Source: Leptospira brenneri
Lineage (GTDB): Bacteria > Spirochaetota > Leptospiria > Leptospirales > Leptospiraceae
Length of the DNA stretch: 64,000 bases
NCBI RefSeq assembly: GCF_002812125.1
Contig: NZ_NPDQ01000006.1
Coordinates: 62,001 to 126,000, forward strand
Reading direction: 5' to 3'
Shown piece by piece: positions 10,084-17,792 of the stretch. The notes under the pieces were generated by a model. The model worked only from the letters and a program-made list of their open reading frames with translations. It was not told the origin of the DNA and did no database searches. Every line of letters starts with the position of its first letter. Position 1 is the stretch's first letter. The position numbers and the translations under genes are program-made.

Positions 10084-10885
10084 AACCAAAGAGTATGAAT
10101 TTCTAGAAATTGAATCCCGTGATACTGAAGATGGAAAGATTGTTTCCATCTTCTTAAATAATCCCACTTCCCGCAATTCCATGACTTGGAAAATGGGGGA
10201 AGAGTTCGCAGACCTCATTCATTCCATTAAAAAAGAAAAAGTCCTTCCTCGAGCCGTGATTGTCTCTGGCAGAAACGATGTGTTTTGCGCTGGAGGTGAC
10301 TTGAATTTATTAAGATCCTTCTCTGAGAAATCATTTTCACAAAACAGACGTGACATGAGAAAGTTCTATGGTTTCTTTTTATCCGTTCGTAAACTCCCCG
10401 TTCCAGTCATTGCAGCAGTCAATGGACATGCGATCGGTGCTGGTCTTTCTTTAACCTTTGGTTGTGATTTACGAATTTTTGCCGAAGAAGGGAAGTATTC
10501 TTTCAATTTTGTAAGACTAGGAATTCACCCAGGTATGGGTTCTAGTTATCTTTCTCCTGAACTACTCGGAAAAAGTTTAGGAGGTAGGTTATTGCTTACT
10601 GGTGAAACTTTTGATGGGAAGTTTGCTAAATCATGTGGACTTGCTTTGGACTCTGTTCCTAAATCAGAAGTGTACACTCGTGCAATGGAACTTGCTTTGT
10701 CCTTGACGAAAGCTGCACCACTCGCCTTACAAGAGTTAAAGAGAAATTTATACTCCTGGAAGCAGCTGGATAGTGCCCTAAAAAAAGAAGCAGAATCTCA
10801 GGCGCGGAACTTTATTTCGGACGACTTTAAGGAGACGATCAAAAGTATCTTAGAAAAGCGGGAACCAAAGTTTACCGGTAAATGA
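10067..10885 (+). CDS. Crotonase-fold protein lacking the hydratase glutamates
   Basis: A 272-residue member of the enoyl-CoA hydratase/isomerase superfamily. The CoA-binding and oxyanion segments are present: FCAGGDLNL near residue 74, NGHAIGAGLSLTFGCDLRIF near 122, and LGIHPGMGSSYL. Aligning by eye to mitochondrial enoyl-CoA hydratase, the first catalytic Glu (GGGCE) falls on Ser in GAGLS, and the second (PEILLG) falls on Phe in NFVRLG. Both general acid/base residues therefore appear to be missing, so hydration of enoyl-CoA is doubtful. Another crotonase reaction such as isomerisation, decarboxylation or thioester hydrolysis, or a non-catalytic role, is more likely. It overlaps the upstream gene by 17 bp. 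Confidence 0.82.
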   Translation: MKSRFETKEYEFLEIESRDTEDGKIVSIFLNNPTSRNSMTWKMGEEFADLIHSIKKEKVLPRAVIVSGRNDVFCAGGDLNLLRSFSEKSFSQNRRDMRKFYGFFLSVRKLPVPVIAAVNGHAIGAGLSLTFGCDLRIFAEEGKYSFNFVRLGIHPGMGSSYLSPELLGKSLGGRLLLTGETFDGKFAKSCGLALDSVPKSEVYTRAMELALSLTKAAPLALQELKRNLYSWKQLDSALKKEAESQARNFISDDFKETIKSILEKREPKFTGK

Positions 10886-10952
10886 AAAATTTAGAAGGTT
10901 TCTAGATTTATGACTCGACAAGGATTTTTTAACAGGTTACACCAAAACTAAA

Positions 10953-11651
10953 ATGGCGGAACTTCCACTCAATCCTGATTGTTTTGCATGTGACTATAAA
11001 AATCACAATGTCTTACACTGTGCTGCGCATGAAACCATAGAAAGGATCAATGCAGGCAAAGACTTTACTGTCTTCCCCAGAGGAAAACACCTCGTTACTG
11101 CTGGGATAAAAGCAGAAGGGTTTTTCTTCATCAAAACTGGTCTTGTCAGAAGTTATGTTCAACTTGCGAGCGGCAAGGAACAAACCCTCCGTCTCAGTGG
11201 ACCTGGAGATTGGGTTGGGTTTCGGGATTGTATTTCAGATTCTGTTTCTCATCACAACGTAGTTGCTGTGGAAGATACTCATGCATGTTACATCACTGGG
11301 GCTCTCATTGATGCTCTTGTAAAAGATGATATTAATTTTCAAAAAGAAGTCTTCAAACAAATGGCTAAAGAATGGCAGGAGATGGAGGAACATGTAGTTT
11401 CTCTCGGAACCAAACAAGTCCATGAAAAATTAGCAGAGATCCTCATCGTTCTAGACAATGCCCAGGGACGCAAAAACCAAGTAGAATTAAAAGTCACGAG
11501 GGATGTTCTCGCCACTTTCATTGGTACCAAAACGGAAACCTTGGTTCGTGCGCTTTCTGACCTCAAAGCACGAGAATTTATCTCTGTGGACAAAAACCGA
11601 ATTGATATCCTGAACAGAGAAGCATTGTATTCCCTTTCAAAAATTGCCTAA
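10953..11651 (+). CDS. Crp/Fnr family regulator with FNR-like cysteine set
   Basis: A 232-residue regulator with an N-terminal cyclic-nucleotide-type beta barrel (about 38-130), a dimer helix and a C-terminal winged helix (about 165-232). Cysteines stand at residues 10, 13, 23 and 112. In E. coli FNR, Cys20, 23, 29 and 122 hold an oxygen-sensitive [4Fe-4S] cluster. Here C13 to C112 has the same 99-residue spacing as FNR C23 to C122, and C112 sits in the matching segment (EDTHACYI). The recognition helix reads TKTETLVRAL, with the E and R of the FNR E-xx-SR motif but Val in place of Ser. An oxygen- or redox-sensing role is therefore likely but inferred. A strong terminator follows. Confidence 0.85.
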   Translation: MAELPLNPDCFACDYKNHNVLHCAAHETIERINAGKDFTVFPRGKHLVTAGIKAEGFFFIKTGLVRSYVQLASGKEQTLRLSGPGDWVGFRDCISDSVSHHNVVAVEDTHACYITGALIDALVKDDINFQKEVFKQMAKEWQEMEEHVVSLGTKQVHEKLAEILIVLDNAQGRKNQVELKVTRDVLATFIGTKTETLVRALSDLKAREFISVDKNRIDILNREALYSLSKIA

Positions 11652-11756
11652 ATTTTTTCTCCGGAACTATTAAGCCCTTGGATCGGATTTCCGATGGTAG
11701 AAGTGATTGATAATCGAGGTAGGGTCTGTTGCCTGATTTTACCTTAAGTCACTCCC

Positions 11757-11791
11757 GGGGGGGCTTTCCGAAAGGATTCCCCCTTTTTTTA
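11757..11791 (+). terminator. Rho-independent terminator
   Basis: A G-run at 11757-11763 pairs with CCCCC at 11779-11783, with an inner CTTT/AAAG stem, and is followed by seven T. It lies about 105 bp after the Fnr-like gene and separates it from the rhomboid gene. Confidence 0.8.
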
Positions 11792-11834
11792 TTTCCCTTG
11801 TTTCTTTCTAAGCAATCTAAATTCTGGAAGTTAC

Positions 11835-12782
11835 ATGAGTAGAAACCGAAGCCAGGGTCCAAGTTTATTTGGGAATCCCATCCTTCATCCCCTGAATGTC
11901 ATTCTCATCATCAATTGTCTTATTTTTTTTCTCCAATATTTTGCTAACCAACAATTGATTTATCGATTTGGTTTAACACCTGATTTCGTGTTAGGTGGTG
12001 CTATTTGGCAAGTATTCACTTATGGGTTTTTGCATGCAGTAGAAATCATCCCATTTCACTTACTTGTGAATATGTATGGTATGTACATGTTAGGAACCAA
12101 TATCATTCCTATCATTGGTAAAACTAAGTTTACGATTCTTTATTTTGCCTCACAAATTGGTGCAGGAATTTTTGTGGTTCTCTCTGCCTATTTGAATGAA
12201 GTATTAGGTGGCAATCTTCCTTTTTTAGAATCTATGACCACACAAACCATTGGAGCCTCTGGTGCACTTTTTGGAGTATTGGCACTCTTTGGAATTTTTT
12301 ATCCGAATGCAGAGCTCTTGTTATTTATTTTCCCCGTTAAGGCAAAAAACGCGGTTTGGGTTTCTCTCATCATTGGGTATTTGATTTCCCAATTTGGAAA
12401 TGGAGCTATTTCCAATACTTGCCATTTGGGTGGAGCACTAACAGCATTACTTCTTTATAAATTGTTTCAAAAACAAATCAAACCAGGAAGTTTGCCTTAC
12501 ATTCCAGGACTTGAATGGGAAGCTCCTAAAGATTCCAAGAATCAGTCCAAACCGAAACCAGCTGTCATCGAGGATCTTTTCCTCGACCAAAAAAAATCCA
12601 ACGAAAATCTTTTACGTCAGATTGATTCTAAAAAAGACAAACCATCAGTAATAAATTATTTACAAGGTTTGCAAGTAGCAGGTGCCAATATTTGTCCTCC
12701 CTCTACGTATAACACCGAGGATCCAATTTGTTTGCGTTGTGAATGGTTAGCAAATTGCGCGCTTCGTAAGGCAAAAGAGTAA
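11835..12782 (+). CDS. Rhomboid intramembrane serine protease with Cys-rich tail
   Basis: A 315-residue protein with six or so membrane segments between residues 18 and 215. The rhomboid dyad is readable: the nucleophile S142 in TIGASGALFG and the general base H197 in NTCHLGG. The HLLVNMYGMY stretch corresponds to the conserved first-loop/TM2 motif. It should cleave transmembrane substrates in the inner membrane. The C-terminal about 95 residues are soluble and end with four cysteines in a short stretch (C..DPICLRCEW..C), which could bind metal and is not part of the core fold. The coiled-coil gene at 12832 starts 49 bp after its stop and may be co-transcribed. The substrate is unknown. Confidence 0.9.
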   Translation: MSRNRSQGPSLFGNPILHPLNVILIINCLIFFLQYFANQQLIYRFGLTPDFVLGGAIWQVFTYGFLHAVEIIPFHLLVNMYGMYMLGTNIIPIIGKTKFTILYFASQIGAGIFVVLSAYLNEVLGGNLPFLESMTTQTIGASGALFGVLALFGIFYPNAELLLFIFPVKAKNAVWVSLIIGYLISQFGNGAISNTCHLGGALTALLLYKLFQKQIKPGSLPYIPGLEWEAPKDSKNQSKPKPAVIEDLFLDQKKSNENLLRQIDSKKDKPSVINYLQGLQVAGANICPPSTYNTEDPICLRCEWLANCALRKAKE

Positions 12783-12831
12783 TTTTTCGTCTAATTCCTT
12801 GACAGTCTCCTCAGATAGGGATAATGAAACA

Positions 12832-13299
12832 ATGCCTGTAGAAAAAAAATCCTCAGTAGATGAGGTTTTAAAACGCGAAAAACTAGCAAAAGAATTCGAA
12901 AAAGAAAAACGTAATTCCGAACAAAAAGCGATCGAACAAGCAGCTGCTAAATTGTCAGCACAAAGTCCTGAAACAACGGAAACTTCCAAATCATCGAAAT
13001 TCATTACCAATATCGATATTGCCTTCTCTCAGGCAAAAACTGACCTTAGGTTTTATTTTTTGAATGATGGAACTTATGCAGATGATTTCAAAAAGATGTT
13101 CCAAGAGAACGAATCCTTATTCAAACGTTATGGAATCACAAGCCAAAAGTATTTGGAATACATAAGAGAGTCTTTTGATCGTTATAAAAAAATCCACGAC
13201 ATGATGCCTCTTGATCCCATGAAACCCAAACATTTTAAGTATGTTGAAGACTCCATCGCAGAGCTTGTACGGATGTTCAACCAACGTTTTGGGAAGTAA
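12832..13299 (+). CDS. Coiled-coil hypothetical protein
   Basis: A 155-residue charged protein with no signal peptide. Residues 10-45 are strongly predicted by eye as a coiled coil (alternating K/E with KEFEKEK). The remainder is helical (MFQENESLFKRYG, ESFDRYKKIHDM). I chose ATG 12832, which has AGGGAT 9 bp upstream. A TTG at 12799 would extend it by 11 residues, but that TTG is part of a TTGACA that looks like a -35 box. I know no family for it. It sits between the rhomboid gene and the small membrane protein upstream of hisB. Confidence 0.65.
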   Translation: MPVEKKSSVDEVLKREKLAKEFEKEKRNSEQKAIEQAAAKLSAQSPETTETSKSSKFITNIDIAFSQAKTDLRFYFLNDGTYADDFKKMFQENESLFKRYGITSQKYLEYIRESFDRYKKIHDMMPLDPMKPKHFKYVEDSIAELVRMFNQRFGK

Positions 13300-13397
13300 A
13301 TTTCCCGCACGGATCCGTTTTTCAAAAATCATAGGATTTCCCTAAAAAACTGAGAAGAATTTCCCGGCCAGTTGTTGGTATTTTTAGAGGGACTTCT

Positions 13398-13508
13398 TTG
13401 CAAGAACATTGGAAACGCATTCTCATTTTTTCGGTCATTGCCATGGTTTATATTTTCTGGGTATTTGTAGGTTATGATTTAGCCGGGGTTTTGGGCCTCG
13501 CCTCGTAA
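13398..13508 (+). CDS. Small single-pass membrane protein (36 residues)
   Basis: A short frame starting at TTG 13398 with a good ribosome-binding site (AGAGGGA, 5-bp spacing) and ending in TAA at 13506-13508. The product begins MQEHWKR and continues as one hydrophobic helix ([19 protein letters not shown]), with a positively charged N-end that would stay inside. Frame, start and membrane character agree with a real small protein, but no homolog can be cited. It lies about 55 bp before hisB and could be a stand-alone membrane peptide. Confidence 0.5.
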   Translation: MQEHWKRILIFSVIAMVYIFWVFVGYDLAGVLGLAS

Positions 13509-13527
13509 TCCTCTCCCACATTCTCTC

Positions 13528-13557
13528 TTGACACCTGGGTTTTCTGCCAAACATGCT
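13528..13557 (+). promoter_or_regulatory. Candidate promoter of the his genes
   Basis: TTGACA at 13528-13533 matches the -35 consensus. With an 18-bp spacer, CATGCT at 13552-13557 is a weak -10. This would place the transcript start at or very near the hisB ATG, giving a very short or leaderless mRNA. The -10 is poor, so this is tentative. Confidence 0.3.
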
Positions 13558-13563
13558 AGGAAT

Positions 13564-14145
13564 ATGGTGGAATCAAGAAAGACATCCGAAACAGACATCC
13601 GGTTGGACTTAAATGTCCGAGGAACCGGGGTCTACCAGTTTGATACAGAAATCCCGTTTTTTGAGCATATGCTCTCCCATATTTCCAAACACGGTCTCAT
13701 CGATATGGATTTGAAACTCCGGGGAGATATTGGAATCGATTGCCATCACTCGGTGGAAGATACCGCCATCCTTATGGGTCAGATGATCCACACACAACTC
13801 GGTGACAAAAAGGGAATCTTTCGTTACGGTCATTTTACCTTACCTATGGATGAGGTACTTACAACCGTTGCAGTGGATCTTGGTGGAAGATTTTATTTTA
13901 AATACTCTGGTCCTCCTATCGATGGAAAGTTCGGAATTTATGATGCGGAACTCACGTTAGAGTTCCTTCAAAAATTTGCTCTCAATGCGAAGATGAATTT
14001 ACACGTAGTGGTGCACTATGGTGAAAATCGTCACCACATCCATGAGTCTATTTTTAAGGGGCTCGGCAAAGCGTTACGACAAGCAATTGCTATCGATTCC
14101 CTGGCCAAAGATCAAATTCCTTCCACAAAAGGAATGCTCGAGTGA
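13564..14145 (+). CDS. hisB: Imidazoleglycerol-phosphate dehydratase
   Basis: A 193-residue monofunctional HisB. It converts imidazoleglycerol phosphate to imidazoleacetol phosphate in histidine biosynthesis. Metal-binding histidine clusters characteristic of the family are readable: [23 protein letters not shown] and [19 protein letters not shown]. The frame can be extended to a TTG at 13528, but that overlaps a TTGACA promoter-like box, and the family N-terminus ([16 protein letters not shown]) fits a start at ATG 13564. The stop overlaps the GTG start of hisH by 4 bp, so the two are translationally coupled. Confidence 0.95.
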   Translation: MVESRKTSETDIRLDLNVRGTGVYQFDTEIPFFEHMLSHISKHGLIDMDLKLRGDIGIDCHHSVEDTAILMGQMIHTQLGDKKGIFRYGHFTLPMDEVLTTVAVDLGGRFYFKYSGPPIDGKFGIYDAELTLEFLQKFALNAKMNLHVVVHYGENRHHIHESIFKGLGKALRQAIAIDSLAKDQIPSTKGMLE

Positions 14146-14768
14146 TCGCAGTTTTAGATTTTGGAATGGGGAATATCCATTCCTTACTCAAGGCAGTTTC
14201 TTTATACACAACAGATTTCCAGTTCACAAGTGATATCGAAACAGTAAAAAAAGCTGATAAAATCATTTTGCCTGGTGATGGTCATTTTGACAAAGCCATG
14301 CAAAATTTAAATGGAGCTGGGTTTTCTTCAGTTCTTAAAGAACATGTGGCGGCAAAAAAATTCTTACTTGGGATTTGTATTGGCTATCAGGTGTTATTTG
14401 AGGATTCTGATGAAACTTCAAAACCAGGAGCAACCATTCCTGGTCTCGGCCTTATCCGTGGAAAAATCAGAAAGTTTGAAGGAAAACCAAACTTGAAAGT
14501 TCCCCATATGGGTTGGAATAAACTTTTCGATATCAAAGCAAAAAATACAAAGTTACTCAAAGGAATTCCGAATGAGTCGTTTATGTATTTTATCCATTCT
14601 TACAGGCCTGTCGGAGTAGATCGTTTGGATATCACGGCTAACTGTCATTATTATGGAGAATCGTTCCCTGCCGTTGTGGAAAAAGAAACTGTATTTGGAA
14701 CTCAGTTCCATCCTGAAAAATCAGATACAATAGGACTTGGAATCCTAAAAAATTTTATAGAACTTTAA
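14142..14768 (+). CDS. hisH: Imidazole glycerol phosphate synthase, glutamine amidotransferase subunit
   Basis: A 208-residue class I glutaminase that supplies ammonia to HisF for the IGP synthase reaction. The nucleophilic cysteine lies in [12 protein letters not shown], and the histidine/glutamate pair in GTQFHPEKS. It starts with GTG, overlapping the hisB stop by 4 bp, and ends 1 bp before hisA. Its partner HisF is not encoded next to hisA here, so in this organism hisF must lie elsewhere. Confidence 0.95.
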   Translation: MIAVLDFGMGNIHSLLKAVSLYTTDFQFTSDIETVKKADKIILPGDGHFDKAMQNLNGAGFSSVLKEHVAAKKFLLGICIGYQVLFEDSDETSKPGATIPGLGLIRGKIRKFEGKPNLKVPHMGWNKLFDIKAKNTKLLKGIPNESFMYFIHSYRPVGVDRLDITANCHYYGESFPAVVEKETVFGTQFHPEKSDTIGLGILKNFIEL

Positions 14769-14769
14769 T

Positions 14770-15516
14770 ATGTTAGTATTACCTGCTATTGATCTTTTGG
14801 ATAACGAAGCAGTTCGTTTACTCCAAGGAGATTATTCTAAAAAAACTGTTTATTCTTCTGAACCTGAGAAAATGATCCAGGTATTTGAAGAACAAGGTGC
14901 CACACTCATTCACATTGTTGATTTAAACGCTGCCAAAACAGGAAAATCAGAAAACGAAAAAGCAATTCGCAAAATCAAAGACAAATGTTCTGTTGAGCTT
15001 GAGTTAGGTGGAGGAATTCGTTCCATCGACAATATGAAATTTTATGATGGCCTCGGGGTGTCGCGGTTCATTTTAGGAACTGTGGCTGTGGAAGATGTTT
15101 CCGTTGTAGAAAAGGGTCTCAAAGAATACGGCCAGGACAGAATCGTGATTGGTGTGGATGCTAAGGACGGTTATGTTCGTACCAAAGGTTGGGAAACCAA
15201 TTCTGGAATCAAATACACGGAATTTTTAAAATCAATGTATGAGATGGGAATCCGTCATGTAATCTTTACGGATATCTCAAAAGATGGGATGATGGCAGGG
15301 CCAAACACAGCGGTCTATTTGGAGTTGTTGTCCCAGTTTCCAGATTTACAGCTTGTGGCTTCGGGAGGAGTTTCCTCCGTCCAAGATCTAGTGGATTTGT
15401 ATGATGCTTCTAAGGGCAAACTCTTTGGAGCTATCACAGGAAAAGCCATTTATGAAGGAAAATTAGATCTAAAAGAAAGTATCAGGATTCTAAGTAAGAA
15501 GAGGGATGAAAATTAA
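14770..15516 (+). CDS. hisA: ProFAR isomerase (phosphoribosylformimino-AICAR-P isomerase)
   Basis: A 248-residue TIM barrel that isomerises ProFAR to PRFAR in histidine biosynthesis. The N-terminal catalytic aspartate is in PAIDLLDNEAVRL and the second in GVDAKDGYVRTKGW. Phosphate-binding glycine segments are seen as LGGGIRS and VASGGVSS. The distinction from HisF rests on the N-terminus and on the neighbouring hisH and hisB. Its last base is shared with the first base of the VKOR-DsbA gene. Confidence 0.95.
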   Translation: MLVLPAIDLLDNEAVRLLQGDYSKKTVYSSEPEKMIQVFEEQGATLIHIVDLNAAKTGKSENEKAIRKIKDKCSVELELGGGIRSIDNMKFYDGLGVSRFILGTVAVEDVSVVEKGLKEYGQDRIVIGVDAKDGYVRTKGWETNSGIKYTEFLKSMYEMGIRHVIFTDISKDGMMAGPNTAVYLELLSQFPDLQLVASGGVSSVQDLVDLYDASKGKLFGAITGKAIYEGKLDLKESIRILSKKRDEN

Positions 15517-16748
15517 TGAATCGTAAGAATTTAGCATTAGCAGGAGTGATCGGTGGAGCCATTGGACTCATTGTCTCTTTCCTATTAGCAATTGAGTATT
15601 TTGGCATAGGAACCGAAAATATTGCCAATTCCGCATGTTCTGCATTAGGTGGTGGTGATTCCTGCTTAAAAGTAGCGGAGAGTTCTTATTCGGCAATCCC
15701 CGGAGTTCCTTTTCTAGGGAATGTTCCTATTGCCTTACTTGGTTTTGGTTTTTATGGGTTACTGACTTATTCTTTCTTTTTGATCACTAGAGCAAAAACA
15801 AACGAAGAAGTATCTAAAACGATCTCTCTTCTTTTCCCTGTTCTTGTTTTAGGATTTGTTTTAGATTTGGTTCTCTTTGGAATCTCTGTTGGAATCATCG
15901 GAACTATTTGCCAACTTTGTTTCGTAACTTATATCGTCACGATTGCCCTTCTTACGATTTTATTTCTACTTTGGAAAACAGAAGGAAAACCTGCTCTAAA
16001 CATTCCTTCGGCCTTAAAAGAAGGAATCGCCACACTAGGTCTTGTTTATTTCTTCAGTTTTTCTTTAGGATTTGCAACAAGCAAAATGTGGGTGAATAGC
16101 GCAAGTTCCAACACTCTGGCAACTTCCAAAGGAATGGATTCTGCAGAAATTCAATCTAAAGTTGCGGCGTATTTTCAAGAGCCTACACTTGGAATCCAAG
16201 TAGCTGGATCACCTTTTATTGGTAAAAAAGATGCACCGATAACAATTGTTAAATATGCTGATTACAATTGTGGTCACTGTTTGCATACAAGCCATATCTT
16301 ACACACCGTCCTTTCTGAATATGACGGAATGGTTCGGGTCGTTTATAAAAACTTTCCATTGGATGGGTCATGTAACCGTTTGATGCAACAACCTAGACCG
16401 GGTGCCACTTCTTGTGTGGCTGCCATTGCTGCTATTTGTGCTGATAAACAAGGGAAGTTTGAACCGATGTATCGTGGACTTTACGATAACTTAGAGAAGG
16501 GTGTAGCACATTCTGGCTCTAGTGTTGTGAACTTGGCAAACTCCATTGGATTGAATGTTAATTCGTTGAAAGCTTGTATGGCATCTAGAGAAGCACAAAA
16601 TCAGTTGAATGCAGAAATTGATGAAGCAGAAAAGTTGAATATCCAATCCACTCCTTCCCTTTATATCAACGATAGAAGGATCGAAAGTGGAACTCCAAAT
16701 CCAATTTTCTTAAAAACACTTTTGGAACAAATCATCCAAAAGATGTAA
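15516..16748 (+). CDS. VKOR-DsbA fusion, disulfide-bond formation protein
   Basis: A 410-residue fusion. Residues 1-195 are a vitamin K epoxide reductase-like membrane domain of about five segments. It has the loop cysteine pair (SACSALGGGDSC), a Ser before PGVPFLG, and the active-site CxxC in TICQLC. Residues 215-410 form a DsbA-type thioredoxin domain with NCGHC and the cis-proline segment TPSLYIND. The VKOR part should pass electrons from the periplasmic oxidase domain to quinone, so one polypeptide replaces DsbA plus DsbB. It shares one base with hisA, so it is expressed with the his genes although its role is unrelated. It ends 23 bp from the convergent NeuB-type gene. Confidence 0.9.
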   Translation: MNRKNLALAGVIGGAIGLIVSFLLAIEYFGIGTENIANSACSALGGGDSCLKVAESSYSAIPGVPFLGNVPIALLGFGFYGLLTYSFFLITRAKTNEEVSKTISLLFPVLVLGFVLDLVLFGISVGIIGTICQLCFVTYIVTIALLTILFLLWKTEGKPALNIPSALKEGIATLGLVYFFSFSLGFATSKMWVNSASSNTLATSKGMDSAEIQSKVAAYFQEPTLGIQVAGSPFIGKKDAPITIVKYADYNCGHCLHTSHILHTVLSEYDGMVRVVYKNFPLDGSCNRLMQQPRPGATSCVAAIAAICADKQGKFEPMYRGLYDNLEKGVAHSGSSVVNLANSIGLNVNSLKACMASREAQNQLNAEIDEAEKLNIQSTPSLYINDRRIESGTPNPIFLKTLLEQIIQKM

Positions 16749-16759
16749 TGATTTTAAAC

Positions 16760-16790
16760 TTTAGCACCTAATTAATACTTAGGTGCTAAA
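16760..16790. terminator. Hairpin between convergent genes
   Basis: TTTAGCACCTAA at 16760-16771 is perfectly complementary to TTAGGTGCTAAA at 16779-16790 with a 7-nt loop. It lies after the VKOR-DsbA stop and overlaps the final codons of the minus-strand NeuB-type gene. There is no long T-run on either side, so termination is likely but not textbook. Confidence 0.55.
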
Positions 16791-17761
16791 CGAATGGGTC
16801 CTTCTTGTAAAAGAGAAGGATCTCCCGCACGGTCCAACTCCCAAGAATTCAAAACGGTATTGTCTTTTGTATGTAAGGCTGGTCTTAGGCTTAAGATAGA
16901 GTTTCCTTTTTTGTAGAGAGATCTTCTTCCGTAAAACCAACCATTCGTTTCTTCAGAATGAGTGTTCTTTCCATATTCGCCACCCATCTCAAAACTAATT
17001 TTTAAATCTTCTGCAAGTTTAGAAAACATGATTGGATCCATGGAGATTCCATGGTCAGGTCCTTCTAAATTTCGATCTAAGGTAAAATGTTTTTCAAAGA
17101 CAACAGCACCTAAACTTACGGCAACAGAGGAGGCAAGAGTTCCATCTGAATGATCGCTAAAACCCACAACATACTCTGTTGTATCCAAATAGAAGGGAAT
17201 CGACTGAAGATTTACTTTGTTTAAAGGAGTTGGATACATGGATACACAATGAAGTAAACATATTTCAGCTTTCTCTTTTCTGAAAAAGGAAATTGCTCTT
17301 GTCACTTCTTCTGGCAGTGCAGCTCCCGTAGAAACAATCAGCGGTTTTCCTGATTCGGTGGATTTTTTGAGTAAGGGTAAATTAACAATATCACCAGAAG
17401 CGATTTTTAAAACAGGAACATCTAGTCCACAGAGTAAATCGACGGCAGACTCACAAAGAGGTGTGGAAAAAAAATCGAGCCCTAGGTCCAGTGCTGTTCT
17501 TTGGAATTCTTTATGTTGTGATTCGTTTAATTCGTATTGTTTGAAAATATCAAAAAGAAATTTTACATCTGGATTGGAATTATCAATAAACTCTTCCGTT
17601 CTGTATGTTTGAAATTTAACGGCATGGGCTCCAGATTCCTTTGCTTTGGCAATGGTTCGTTTTCCAATTTCTAAATCAGCATTATGATTCAGTCCGATTT
17701 CTGCGACCAAATACGGTGCAGAATTTCTAGTAAGAGTTTTTTTCCCAATATGAAAATCCAA
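16772..17761 (-). CDS. NeuB/SpsE-type nonulosonate synthase with short C-terminus
   Basis: A 329-residue protein of the sialic-acid synthase family, which condenses phosphoenolpyruvate with an N-acyl hexosamine to give a nine-carbon acid (neuraminic, legionaminic or pseudaminic type). The barrel motifs are plain: LVAEIGLNHNADLEIGKR, AVKFQTYRTEEF, KIASGDIVN, ISTGAA-like and GFSDHSDGTLASSVAV, plus EKHFTLDR and GPDH near residue 235. The C-terminal 60 residues only weakly recall the SAF/antifreeze-like domain that normally completes the active site (GRRSLYKKGNSI). The start is TTG with AAGAAGG upstream. It follows feoB by 31 bp and is not in a polysaccharide cluster. The exact product cannot be told. 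Confidence 0.82.
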   Translation of the reverse strand: MDFHIGKKTLTRNSAPYLVAEIGLNHNADLEIGKRTIAKAKESGAHAVKFQTYRTEEFIDNSNPDVKFLFDIFKQYELNESQHKEFQRTALDLGLDFFSTPLCESAVDLLCGLDVPVLKIASGDIVNLPLLKKSTESGKPLIVSTGAALPEEVTRAISFFRKEKAEICLLHCVSMYPTPLNKVNLQSIPFYLDTTEYVVGFSDHSDGTLASSVAVSLGAVVFEKHFTLDRNLEGPDHGISMDPIMFSKLAEDLKISFEMGGEYGKNTHSEETNGWFYGRRSLYKKGNSILSLRPALHTKDNTVLNSWELDRAGDPSLLQEGPIRLAPKY

Positions 17762-17792
17762 GTGTAACCTTCTTTACTTCATTGTCGGCAGT

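Noticed and set aside
10886..10908. AT-rich inverted repeat after the crotonase-fold gene
   Set aside because: The stem is almost entirely A/T with a 3-nt loop and no T-run, so it is not a convincing terminator or operator.
13528..13563. Longer N-terminus for hisB from TTG 13528
   Set aside because: That TTG is part of a TTGACA promoter-like box, and HisB proteins normally begin near the ESRKT segment.
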